Source: Sabethes cyaneus
Lineage: Eukaryota; Arthropoda; Insecta; Diptera; Culicidae
DNA length: 64,000 nucleotides
Assembly (NCBI RefSeq): GCF_943734655.1
Contig: NC_071355.1
Coordinates: 243,621,183-243,685,182 of the forward strand
Direction: 5' to 3'
Shown: positions 10,930 through 22,635 of the stretch, one piece after another
Position numbering within the stretch: position 1 is the stretch's first letter
Layout: the number at the start of each line of letters is the position of its first letter
Made by a program: the position numbers and the translations under genes
The notes under the pieces: generated by a model
Databases searched by the model: none
Seen by the model: the letters and a program-made list of their open reading frames with translations, nothing else
What the model was told of the DNA's origin: nothing

Positions 10930-11522
10930 GTACCATTAACAGAAGTGAACATTCAGGAAATAATAGCATCAGTCTGGGCCTCCACCATGTCCCACATTAT
11001 CACAATGTTTCACAGTGTCCCACAGTATCGCAGTATCTCATAGTGTCCTAGTGTCTCACTATTTCCCAGCGTCCCACAGTGTCTTAATGTCCCACAGTGT
11101 CTTAATGTCCCACAATTCCACAGTACCCCAGTGTCCCACTGTGTCCCAGTATTAACAGTACTCTAGTGTTTCACCGTGTCCCAGTCGTCGTCAGCAGCCT
11201 AGAGCCGGGGTGGCTCGTGCTGTTTCAAGCAGTCGTTTCCATTCAACTCGATCTTGGGCCACTCGCTGTGCAGTGTCCTAGTGTCCCGCAGAGACCTTAA
11301 GTCCCATAATGGCCCAGTGCCCCACAGCTTCTAAGAATTTTACAGTGTCACAGTGTCTCACAGTATTCTAATTTTCCACAATGTCCCAGCGCCCCCCATT
11401 ACTCCAGTGTCCCACAGTATTCCACTGTCCCGTAGGCTCCTAGTATTTCATAATACCCGAATCTTATAATGTCATAGTGTCCTAATCTTTCAAAAATTTA
11501 CTAGCATTCCGCGGTGCCTCAA
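10930..11522. repeat. 10/8-bp minisatellite (CACAGTGTCC / TAGTGTCC)
   Basis: Units alternate between about 10 bp (CACAGTGTCC, CACAGTATCG) and about 8 bp (TAATGTCC, CAGCGTCC), often as 18-bp pairs. A non-repetitive patch interrupts the array at about 11180-11270. The same family makes up much of the duplicated block that follows. Confidence 0.85.
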
Positions 11523-12099
11523 CGAACCAGGCACAGTGCGTCATAATGTCCTAATGTTTCACAGAGTCCTAGTGCTCCACAGTGTCACGATGTTCCACAG
11601 TGTTCCAGCATGCCACAGTATCCCTCCGTTCTGCTGTGTCCCAGTGTCTCACAGTGTTAAAATGCCTGAGCAAGGCTCAATCTTTTGATAACAAAAAAAG
11701 ATATTTTGATATGGATGGTGTGTTGCCTGTTTACGATACGGCTAAGTAAATAAATAATTGTTGATGTTTAGATCAAAATAAGTGTAAAAGTGAATATTTC
11801 TGGATTCCGCCGGGATAGATTTAACCCTTTCTCACCAAAAGAAAGAAAGTTTTGAAATGCAGTTCAACAGTTTGGTGTTTGTTCACAGTACCTGCATGGT
11901 TTCTGTAGAAAAATCGTTTTGTCCTAGTGGGTTCCAGAGTTAATGATCAATACATATCTGTACTCCAAGAAATCTTTGTGCCGTGAGAAACCACCACACC
12001 GTTGGAATCCTTATAAAAATATTTTTCTTTTGATGTAGCTCAGCGGCATTTGGAGATATTAAGATAAGGGACCTGTTCTCCCCACTGTGCAGTGACGCA

Positions 12100-14530
12100 C
12101 AGTATTCCAGTATCCCGCCGAGTCGCGCAGAGTTCCAGATTCCCACAGTGTTCCAGTGTCTCACTGGATCCTAGTGTTCTCAATGTCCTTGCGTCCCACA
12201 GTGTCTTTGCGCCCTACAATATCCAAGTGTTCCACAATATTCCAGTGTTACGTAGAGTCTCTTGATGTTCCAGCGTCCCTCACTGTCTTAGTGTTTCACA
12301 ATTCCCCAGTGTCTTACAGCATCCCAGTGTTTCCCAATTTTCCAGCGTCCCATTGTGTCCCAGCATCCCACAGTATCCTAGTATCGCGCAGAGTCCTCGG
12401 GTTCCATAATGTCCCATTGTTCCGCAGTGTCCCAGAGTCTCACAGGATCCTAGTGTTCCACAGTGTCTCAGCGTCCCACAGTATTCCAGTATTCCGTAGT
12501 GGTCATGTGTCTCACAGTATTCCAGGGTCCCCCAGCGTCCTAGTGTTCAGCTGTTGAAAGCTTGGTAAATTTTTCAGAATTTTTTAATAGTGTAGCGAGT
12601 TCCAAAGTTATTGATCAATACATCTCTGCACTCCGAGAACAGTAGGATAAAATGTCCTTCAATTGACCAAAATCGTGAGAAAAAAAAACACACCATTAGA
12701 ATCAATATAATAATACCTATCTTTTGACATCAAACGATTAAATGTAGACCAGCGGCATTTGTAGATATTTAACCGTTATGTGTGCGACAAAAAAAACACC
12801 TTTAGCAGGGCGACAAGGGTACCCGGGTACCCAAAATTGATATTGTTATAACATCAACAATTTTAAACCGATTTCGACGAAATAGGTGTCATTTGATTCG
12901 TTTATTTATCTAGTTTTGAATCATTTGGCCATTTGGCCACTAAAAGACATACGGGGCCCGAAAATCCGGAATTCCGACAGAGTGTCCGCTGTGAGGAAGA
13001 GAAATGATTATATTGCAGGAAAATCAGTCATGCGGATATAAAAACTCTAAAAATTCATACAATGTACTATTTCATATAATAAGATGAATCAGGTTGACCA
13101 TTCCGGAGTAGGTTCCTGTGGGGTCATGGGTGGCCAGTCCAGGATTGGAGGTAAAACCTAGCAATATGGGTATCAAAGTTCTTGGAATTAGTTCGGTAGG
13201 TGATATTTTTTACATTTCGATGTATTTTGATTGGTTATTTCGAAAATGGTTTCTACGGGGTCACAGATGATACCGCAGGATTCAAGATAATGCTTAGCAT
13301 TATCAGAACCGTTCAAAACGTAGAACCATCCGTTATACATTTGGAACCAGTTCCGAAATTATCAATCAGTACTAAACTGACCATTTCAGTTCAAAACATC
13401 TAAAAGATCCGCTAAACCAATTCTAATATTGGATTAGGCACCCAACTCGCCATCTGTATCCCTACAGGAACCAAATTCTGGAGTGGCCAATGCGATCTAA
13501 AGTCACCAATTTATATAATTAGATGAAAAAAGGGTCCACAGTGTCAAGTTCAAAGCTAATAGGTTTACTGAAAGCTGATATTCTTTCAAAACATGCGGCT
13601 TCCCACATTTTACCGGATGTTGCTCCGGAATTACCGATTCCCGGGAACTACTTGTCATTTGATGGCCAAACGTTTTATCTAATCAAAACTAGATAAATGT
13701 ACGAATCAAATGCCACCGGTTTCATCCAAATCGGTTCAACATAACTAAAGTTATGAAGATAGCAAATCATGGGTACCCGGGTACCCTTGTCGCCCTCCTA
13801 CGTAATAAAAAAATTCAAGTGACTCTCATTGCTAAACCCCTTTATGGATATGCACCAAAAAAACCTCAATTACTTAAGATCAACGAGTTTTACGATGTCG
13901 CAAAATTTCAATGACGTATGTTTTAGATTGAATGAGTTATAACTATTTTAAAACTGAAAAGGTACCCGGGTACCCTGTCGCACACATAACGGTTAAATAA
14001 AGGATCTTTTTGCAAAAAAACTGCCTACTGCGCAGAGTCGTACAGTATTCCAGTGTCCTGCAGGATCCAAGTGTTCCACAGTGTCCCAGCGTTCCACAGT
14101 ATCCGAGTATCCCTCAGTATCTCAGTATCCTAAAGTATTCTAATGTCTAGCAGTGTCCTAGTATCGCATAATGACCGAGTGTCCCTCGATGTGGCAAATC
14201 GCAATTTTTCACAGTGTCCTAATGTTTCACAATTTTCTAGCGTCATGCAATGTCTGTCCCATAGTGTCCCAATGTCCCACAGTTAGCTAGTGTCTCACAG
14301 TGTTCTAGTGTTTTACAATTTTCCAGTGTTCTAGTGTTCCCTAGTATACCAGTGTCTCACAGTATTACAGTGTCCCGCGGAATCCGAGTGTCCCAGTATC
14401 TCAGCATCCGACAGCGTCCCAGTAGCCCAGTGTACCAAAGACCCTTAGCGTGCCACAATGCCACGGCGTCCCACAGTGTTCAGCGATCCACGATGGACGA
14501 TGTTCTAGTGTTTACAATTGCCTAAAGTCC
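12100..14530. repeat. 10/8-bp minisatellite inside copy A
   Basis: CACAGTGTCC-type units fill about 12100-12545 and 14035-14530. Between them lie a second degraded copy of the GATCAATACATCTCTG and CAGCGGCATTT segment (about 12595-12772) and the TTAA-flanked element. The internal repetition shows that the block was already compound before the 6-kb duplication. Open frames here (for example 12156-12557) are repeat translations. Confidence 0.8.
12773..13992. mobile_element. TTAA-flanked element with palindromic subterminal repeats, 1.22 kb
   Basis: TTAA duplications flank it (12769-12772 and 13993-13996). The termini are CCGTTATGTGTGCGACA and its exact 17-bp inverse. Inside both ends is the perfect palindrome GGGTACCCGGGTACCC (12817-12832 and 13771-13786), with a third near-copy at 13961-13974. 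An inner inverted repeat starting GGGCGACAAGGGTACCCGGG extends over roughly 150 bp on each side with moderate divergence. No transposase is visible. It is probably a piggyBac-type non-autonomous element. Copy B of the duplication lacks it. Confidence 0.8.
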
Positions 14531-17500
14531 CACATAGTGGTGCCGAATCACATAAACGCGATCATTAGCTGCTGCGTACCAAATGCGTAAACGTTCTAAC
14601 GTTTATTTGATAAAATGAAAAATTTCTTTATTAAAATATAGCGCATCTTGCAATATTAGTGTAAATATACCTATTAGGGTGATGCAAATTTTGTTTTTAG
14701 CGTTCCAAAAGTAGTAGAAAAGTAGTAGAACATACTAAGCACATTGAAGTCATAAAAATTTCCAAATTGAAAACTTACAAAGGCATCTTTCAGGTCCGAA
14801 AACTGAATACATAAGCATACTAAAATTTGCAACATTATTGAACACTGTATCTTTATTTACTAATTGAATCAAGCACTTAAAAATCAATTTTGCATTAACC
14901 TTGCACACGATCTTTCTAGTGCTTTCAAATGTTTAACGAAGTTATTCCGTATTTTAATGTGCACATTTGCCTTGAAGACTGTTTATCGTTAGGATGCATA
15001 TTTAATGAGTTATCAAATCGAATCAAAAAGTAACACATTTTTCAATTGATAAATTGCTGATTCGCCTACCGCCTGATCGCCTACAAAGAAACATAGTGCT
15101 TTACTCTTAACGTTGCTGTTATTGCCGTTCAAAACCTGACCACTTTTCTCTTCGTGTTAGGTTTTTTGATATGGCACCCTATCTTGCCGTACCTTGCCGT
15201 AATAAGTAGTCCTACGTCAAAATCGATGACGATCTCAAGCTAATAGTAAATGTTCGGCTGAGCTATTCTTGATGTGAAAATCAAAGTCATGCTCGACATG
15301 TAGCGAAGAGCAGGGAGTTGTTAAGTATTTTCACTAAATTGTTCGTCATTATAATCATCATATCATGATCCTGATCATCATAATCCTCAACAATCATAAC
15401 TTTCATCATCATCAACATGATCAACGTCATCACATCCCAGTTTCAGGCCCAGTCGCAATTTGAGTGTCCCGTTGTTTTGGCATTCCAATTTTCCAGGATA
15501 TCAAATTTCCGGTGTCCCAACATCTCATTTTTCTGATGTCCCAATGTTCCAGTGTCCCAATGCATAGTGGTCCAGAAACGAAAGTTAAGTGGAAACTTAC
15601 TTTTGCGGCTAGGCGATTTATAATAGCTCCTCACTTATAATAGCTTGATAACCCTATGGGTAGTGCCGTAGCCTTAATAATATCTTAATAATAATTTGAA
15701 GTAATTAGCGAAAAAGTGATTTTGGAGAGGTCTTTTTATAAAACACCCTGTGAGTTAGAAACGCTTAAAAATACGCCTGCTATGTCTTTGGGAAAGTTAC
15801 TTATGTATTCTTTAACTACAACTTTGTCGAAGGAATTATCCTTCTACCTCTTTTCTATAAAAAGTTATTATGTGTTATGTGTTTACAAGCCACACTGGAA
15901 CTTGGTCGTTGATTTCGCATTAATTGTCTTTTAGAGTTGAACAACTTTGCTGAACATTATGGGGAGCTATTTTGAACAACAAAAAAATTTTCCACTTAAT
16001 TTTCGCTCTCTTATATCGCTCTGAATATTGAAATGTCCCATTTTCTAGCGTCCCAAATTTCCGCTGACGCAATTTTCCAGTGTCCCTATCCTAAATTCCA
16101 AATCTCAGTATCCTGATGTTTGTTAGTTCTGTTAGTAGATCTGTCTCTATCTCTTCCTTCAAAAATTGTTTCTTACGTTGTATATTATTCTTGGTTTGGC
16201 TTTGTGCTATCCACCACACCAACATTACAACATCCGTTTTAAGACAGTACTTTATCCTGTCAGGACTGCTGTGCTTGCTGTATCGTTTCAATGTTCTATT
16301 GTTTAATGAACAAACCTCGGTAGCACATTACTTGTTACTGTTTTGTGACATATTCTGTACTGTTCTATACTGTTGTTGTGATTTCTCTCCTGGTAAGTTT
16401 AGCATTCTGTTTTATTTTCTTGTTACCGATTCTGCTCTGTTCTGCACAATCATGCCCTCTGTATTATTGTCTAAAGAAAACTGAGTTCTGTCCAGTTCAC
16501 GGATCTGTATTTTATCTTATCGTGTATTTCGTTCCAGTTTGTGTTGATTTCAGTTCAGTTATGTTCTGTCGAGTTCAGCATTATGGTTTATTTAAATCCT
16601 TGACATTGTTCTGTTTTCTAGTTTTTTCATTTGTTCAGTCTTATTGTCTTATACGAGCAAGTTTATTATGTGCTTGGATATGTAGTCCTAGACTGTCCTA
16701 TTGTGTTTTAAATTCTTCTGCCATTTATTCTTGTTTTTTTTTGTGTGCTCTGTAATATTTGATTATATGACGATTTCGGTGAGCTAATTATTTTCTATAA
16801 TATTGTTGAATTAGGCTCTGATCTATTTTTATATTTACGACGTTACACGTTATATTGTTTCAACTACAACTGCTTTACATAAGACTTTTTTTAAATACAA
16901 TATCAGTCACACGCTGCCGGCTATACCTACATATGACAGAAGACGTGATCCGGAATTTTTCGCCATTCGAAAGTTGCGCCGAATTCGACTGGGAATGATC
17001 CCATACCATCTGGGGGTCACACTAAACGGCCTTCGACAAAGGCTAACTATTCTACTTTTTTATTAAATGTGGAGGAACAGTTGGTGAGGTAGAATGGTAG
17101 ACTGCGAATCTTCGATGTGGGGCCAAAAATATATTGCGTAGTTTCAATTACTGAGTAGGACTCCCAAGTGTTTTGAAAATTAAACTATCAGTACATGACA
17201 CCCTGTATTAGATAATTTCACATCTAGTTTCGATCTTTTTTGTCCTGAGTCCTCCCAAGTAACCAAAAGTTTCGATAAAAGGGGATTTTTTGGCTTAATC
17301 AGCCAACGAAATGATTATGAATAGAACTCTATTTAACTTAATTTTTAAGTAATACCGTACTTTCAAGTTCGTATTTGATGATTAAACTTCGAAGGGAACA
17401 CAAAGTAACTTCTAACAGAACTATAAAGTTCGCAAAAAGTTCACTTAAGTCGCTATATAGAACACTGTTCCAGCGCTAACCAGACACAGTGTGCCATAAT

Positions 17501-18460
17501 GTCCTAATGTTCAACAGTGTCCTAGCGCTCCACAGTGTCACGATGTTCCACAGTGTTCCAGCTTGCCACAGTATCCCTCCGTTCTACTGTGTCCCATTGT
17601 CTCACAGTGTTCTAGTGTTCCACTGTATCCTACTATGTGTGTTTATCTCTCTATCAAAATGCCTGAGCAAGGTTCAATCTTTTGATCACAAGAAAAGATA
17701 TTTTTAAAATGATTGTGTGTTGCTTGTTTACGGTACGGTTTGATAATGGCCATTAGGGCAAGTAAATAAATAATTGTTGATGTTTAGATCAAAATAAATG
17801 GAAAAGTGAATATTTCTGGATTTCGCCGGGATAGATTCAATCCTTTTTCACCAAAAGAAAGCTAATTTTTAAATGCAGTTCAACAGTTTGGTGTTTGTTC
17901 ACAGTACCTGCATGGTTTCTGTAGAAAAATCGTTTTGTCCTAGTGTGTTCCAGAGTTAATGATCAATACATCTCTGTACTCCAAGAAAAGTAAGGTAAAA
18001 TGTCCTTTATTTGGCGCACATTATTCCAGTGTCCCGCCGATTCCTGCAGAGTTCCAGAATCCCACAGTGTTCCAGTGTCTCACTGGATCCTAGTGTTCTC
18101 AATGTCCCAGTGTCCCACATTGTCTTTGCGCCTTACAATATCCAAGTGTCCCACAATATTCCAGTGCTACGGAGAGTCTCTCGTTGCCCCAACGTCCCTC
18201 AGGGTCCTAGTGTTTCACAGTTTCCTAGCGTGTCCTTCCATCAGTGTCCGAATGTTCCACAATTGCCCAGTGTCTTACAGCAGTGTTTCACAATTTTCCA
18301 GCGTCCCATAGTGTCCCAGTGTTCCAGCGTCCCACAGTAACCTCGTATCTCGCAGAGTCCTAGGGTTCCATAATGTCCCATTGTTCCACAGTGTCCTAAA
18401 GTCTCACAGGATCCTAGTGTTTCACAGTGTCACAGCCTCTCAGTATCCAATTGTCCCACA

Positions 18461-19063
18461 TCTACGGACTTTATCGGCCCAGAACCGTTCTGTGGTGTAT
18501 CACCAAGCGCGCTTAAATCCGAACTTCGTGCATGGAAACACAAAACAATAGAGGAAAATTGGAAATCCTCTACAGGACTAAGACAGTCTAAGCGCTTTAT
18601 ACAGCCAGACCGTAAAAAAAGCCTGTAATTGCTTAATTTGAAGAAAACCGAACTAAGTATAATAATAGGACTATTTACCGGTCACTGTCCGAGCAAACAC
18701 CATCTCAAAACGATTGGTAGGCTGGATAATGATACTTGCCAACTCTGCGAATTCGAAAGCGAAATCGCAGAACATCTGCTCTGTCAGTGCAGTGCACTAA
18801 CTCTTCGCAGACTAAGAATCTTCGGTAAAGGAACAATGGAGCCTTTCGAAGTCTGGTCTGCAAATCCCAATCAGGTAATCAACTTCATAAGAAGTTCAAT
18901 GCCGGGCTGGGAGACAATGACGGGCTGGGATGCCGGGCTGGGTTTGACAATGACAAACACTTCCATCAATAGTGTTATGTCGGCAACTAATATCTAGACA
19001 ATAGAAGAAGTATACCGCAATAGATTAAAATAAAGGTTTAACCACTAACTTTCCGACAAAAAA
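18461..19063 (+). pseudogene. 5'-truncated non-LTR retrotransposon, RNase H and 3' end
   Basis: A 603-bp insert is flanked by a perfect 12-bp duplication, AATTGTCCCACA (18449-18460 and 19064-19075), which is itself minisatellite sequence. The plus-strand frame begins DFIGPEPFCGVSPSALKSEL, a C-terminal RNase H-region motif, and after one TAA stop at about 18627 continues as LKKTELSIIIGLFTGHCPSK, then CQLCEFESEIAEHLLCQCSA, a zinc-knuckle-like tail (C-x2-C...H-x4-C) seen at the C terminus of I/R1/LOA-type elements. It ends in an A-rich tail. It is a dead, 5'-truncated copy in duplication copy B only. Confidence 0.85.
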
Positions 19064-21267
19064 AATTGTCCCACAGTGTCTCGGCGTTCCACAGGCCCGC
19101 CAAGTATTGCATGATGTCCGAGTGTTCCTCGATGTCCCAACGTGTCCCAATATCCCACAGTATCCTAGTGTCACACAGTGTTCTAGTGTTTTACAATTTT
19201 CCAGTGTTCTAGTGTTCCCCAGTATACCAGTGTCTCACAGTCTTACAGTGTCCCGTGGAATCCGAGTGTCCCATAATGTCTCAGTGTCTCAGCATTTCAC
19301 AGCGTCCCAGTAGCCCAGTGTACCACAGTCCCTTAGCGTCCCACAATACCACGACGTCCCACAGTGTTCAGCCATGTTCTAGTGTTTACAATTGCCTAAA
19401 GTCCCACATAGTGGTGCCGAATCACATAAACCCGATCATTATCTACTGCGTAAAAAATGCGTACATTTTCTAGCGTTTATTTGATAAAATAAAAAGTATA
19501 TCTATTAAAATATAGCGCATCTTGCAATATGTGACTGTAAATATACCTATTAGGGTGATGCAAATTTTGTTTTTAGCGTTCCAAAAAAAAATTCTTCAGA
19601 AAAGTAGTAGAACATACTAAACATATTGAAGTCATAAAAATTTCCAAAATGAAAACTTACAAAGGCATCTTTCAGGTCCGAAAACTGAATACATGAGCAT
19701 ACTAAAATTTGCAACATTGTTGAACACTGTATCTTACTAATTGTATTGTATTTACTAATTGAATCAAGCACTTAAAAATCAATTTTGCATTAACCTTGCA
19801 CACGATCTTTCTAGTGCTTTCAAATGTTTAACGAAGTTATTCCGTATTTTAATGTGCACATTTTTCATGAAGACTGTTTATCGTTAGGATGCATATTTAA
19901 TAAGTTATCAAATCGCATCAAAAAGTAACACATTTTTCAATTGATAAATTGCTGATTTTTGTAGGCGAAAAATAGTGCTTTACTCTTAACGTTGTTGTTA
20001 TTAGCGTTCAAAACCTGACCACTTTTCTCTTCGTGTTAGATTTTTTTGTATGACTCCCTATCTTGCCGAACCTTGCCGTAATACGTAGTCCTACGTCAAA
20101 ATCAATGACGATCTCAAGCTAATAGTAAATGTTCGGCTGAGCTATTCTTGATGTGAAAATCAAAGTCATGCTCGACATGTAGCGAAGAGCAGGGTGTTGT
20201 TAGGTATTTTCACTAAATTATTCATCATACTGATCATCATATCTCCTCACTTATAATAGCTTGATAACCCTATGGGTAGTGCCGTAGCCTTAATAATATC
20301 TTAATAATAATTTGAAGTAATTAGCGAAAAAGTGATTTTGGAGAGGTCTTTTTATAAAACACCCTGTGAGTTAGAAACGCTTAAAAATACGCCTACTATG
20401 TCTTTGGCAAAGTTACTTATGTATTCTTTAACTACAACTTTGTCGAAGGAATTATCCTTCTATCTCTTTTCTATAAAAAGTTAATATGTGTAATGTGTTT
20501 ACAAGCCAAACTGGAACTTGGTCGTTGATTTCGCATTAATTGTCTTTTAGAGTTGAACAACTTTGCTGAACATTATGGGGAGCTGTTTTGAACCACAAAA
20601 AAATTTTCCACTTAATTTTCGCTCTCTTATATCGCTCTGAATATTGAAATGTCTCATTTTCTAGCGTCTCAAATTTCCGCTGACGCCATTTTCCAGTGTT
20701 CCTATCCTAAATTCCAAATCTCAGTATCCTGATGTTTGTTAGTTCTGTTAGTAGATCTGTCTCTATCTCTTCCTTCAAAAATTGGTTCTTACGTTGTATA
20801 TTAATCTTGGTTTGGCTTTGTGCTATCCACCACACCACCATTATAACACCCGTTTTAAGACAGTACTTTATCCTGTCAGGACTGCTGTGCTTGCTGTAAC
20901 GTTTCTTGTTCTATTGTTTAATGAACAAACCTCGGTAGTACCTTACCTATTACTGTTTACTATTTTGTGACATATTCTGTACTGTTGTTGTGATTTCTCT
21001 CCTGGTAAGTATAGCATTCTGTTTTATTTTCTTGTTACCGATTCTGCTCTGTTCTGCACAATCATGCCCTCTGTATTATTCTCTTCAATATTTATAATCT
21101 TCAATACCGTCCTATCAGAAGGAGCTTTTCCCGATTGTCTTAAAATCTCACGCGTTGTTCCTGTTTTTAAAGGTGGGGATTCTCAACTGTTAGAAAATTA
21201 CAGGGCAATTTCCACTATACCGGTTTAGTAAAGTGGTTGAAAAGCTTATCACTGTAAGAATCAACCA

Positions 21268-21378
21268 GGGGTGACATTGCGCATCTCGTTTCGAGTGATT
21301 TTGGTTCGTTTCGACCACGTTAAACAAATGGGCGTCTCGAACGAAAATCACTCGAAACGAGATGCGCAATGTCACCCC
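21268..21378. mobile_element. 111-bp palindromic MITE inside the retrotransposon
   Basis: About 41-bp arms starting GGGGTGACATTGCGCATCTC (21268-21308 and, inverted, 21338-21378) match with a single mismatch and surround a loop of roughly 30 bp. CAG flanks both sides if the first G and last C are counted as target. Because each strand begins the same way, both strands give a frame starting MTLRISFRVI. It splits the retrotransposon's RT frame between the EKLITVRIN segment and the FGFREGAS segment, so it inserted after the retrotransposon. Confidence 0.85.
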
Positions 21379-21480
21379 AGTTTATTAACACAAATAAAAT
21401 ACTTTTTAGTCATCAATTTGGTTTTAGAGAAGGTGCAAGCACGGAAGCAGCATGCATTGAAGTGATACAGAACGTCCGTA

Positions 21481-22635
21481 ATGCACTTGACTCAAAAAAA
21501 AAATATCGTCGCTAGCTTATTTATAGATTTGCAAAAAGCATTTGATACGCTAGATTACGATATCCTCCTCAAAAAACTCCACTTCTTAGGATTTCGGAGC
21601 GTAGTAAACGACTTGTTGAGATCCTATTTACACGGAAGAATACAGTTTGTAACAATAGACAAAAACAGAAGTTCGAATAAACCTGTAACTGTCGGGGTTC
21701 CTCAAGGGAGTAATTTGGGCCACCTACTATTCTTGTTATATATAAACGATATAGGAAAGTTAAAACTAAAAGGAAAATTAAAAATATTTGCAGACTATTC
21801 AGCATATTTTTATCAAGGGTCGTGCAAAGCAATGATTGAGCGTACCATGCAGGTGGATATATTAATATTACATGACTACTTTAAAATTAATGTTTTATCG
21901 TTAAACATCAAAAAAACTAAACTAATGGTATTTAGATCCTCGAGAAGTAATATAGCAACTGATATAAATATAAATATAAATATAAATGAAACAACTATTG
22001 AAAAAGTAAACGAGTACAAATATTTAGGGCTTGTACTAGATGAAACATTATGTTGGCAAGCCCACATAGAATCCCTCCTCCAAGAACTAGCACCACTATG
22101 TGGAATTCTATACAAGTTCTCAAAATTCATACCGTCAACTGTCCTATTAAAAATTTATTATGCTCACGTTCGCTCCAAATTGCAATATCTTGTATCAATC
22201 TGGGGATCAGCGCCTAAAACGTTGATTGGAAAGCTGCAAATTTTGCAAAACAAAGTTCTTCGTTCGATCTTCAAACTACCTTTTCTCTCATCCACATCTC
22301 AACTTTATCTGGAAAAAGCCAACAAGAACATTTTTCCTGTATCAGCGCTACATGACTATAGAATATTACTTTACATCTACAAAATCACTCGTACTCCTGA
22401 AACACTCACAAACATGGTTCTCCAACGACAAGAACATCACTATAATACTAGGCAATTCAATAACTTCCAAGTAAATCGAATTAGAACTGAGCACGGAAGG
22501 CAAAGAATTTCTCATAAAGGAATAATTATGTATAATAATCTTCCCGATTCAATCAAAAATGCCCAAAGATTGAATCAATTTGAAAAACTATTAAAAACCC
22601 ATATAGGCGACAATTTGATCCGTTACTTATTTTAA
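21481..22635 (+). pseudogene. Reverse transcriptase remnant of the non-LTR element
   Basis: This 384-codon frame is the longest real protein relic in the window. It carries RT motifs in order: SLFIDLQKAFDTLDYDILL (first catalytic Asp present, about residues 13-31), GVPQGSNLGHLLFLLYINDI (about 73-92), and KIFADYSAYFYQG, where the usual FADD box has its second Asp replaced by Tyr. The C terminus, NNLPDSIKNAQRLNQFEKLL, is typical of Jockey/CR1-type elements. Upstream RT sequence (21081-21267) is in other frames with a two-base deletion near 21227. The lost catalytic Asp, the frameshift and the MITE insertion make it inactive. Confidence 0.9.

Larger units (their letters stand above)
11523..17470 (+). 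repeat. Tandem segmental duplication, copy A
   Basis: This block and 17474-23910 are direct repeats of each other. Shared landmarks in order are the CAGTGTCC minisatellite start, the AAAATGCCTGAGCAAGG segment (11665 / 17656), the GTTCCAGAGTTAATGATCAA segment (11933 / 17948), more minisatellite, the TGGTGCCGAATCACATAAAC segment (14542 / 19413), a 0.8-kb single-copy-like stretch, the TCACTTATAATAGCTTG segment (15628 / 20247), a T-rich CTGTTCTGT stretch, and the final GCTATATAGAACACTGTTC (17450 / 23897). Identity outside the minisatellite is very high. Copy A alone carries the 12773-13992 element and a 15340-15600 repeat patch. Confidence 0.9.

Noticed and set aside
16116..16755. 122- and 136-codon plus frames rich in Phe, Cys and Leu
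   Set aside because: The T-rich CTGTTCTGT low-complexity sequence explains them, and the duplicate copy does not preserve the frame.
21190..21465. Matching plus and minus frames starting MTLRISFRVI
   Set aside because: They are identical because the DNA is a palindrome; this is a MITE, not two genes.
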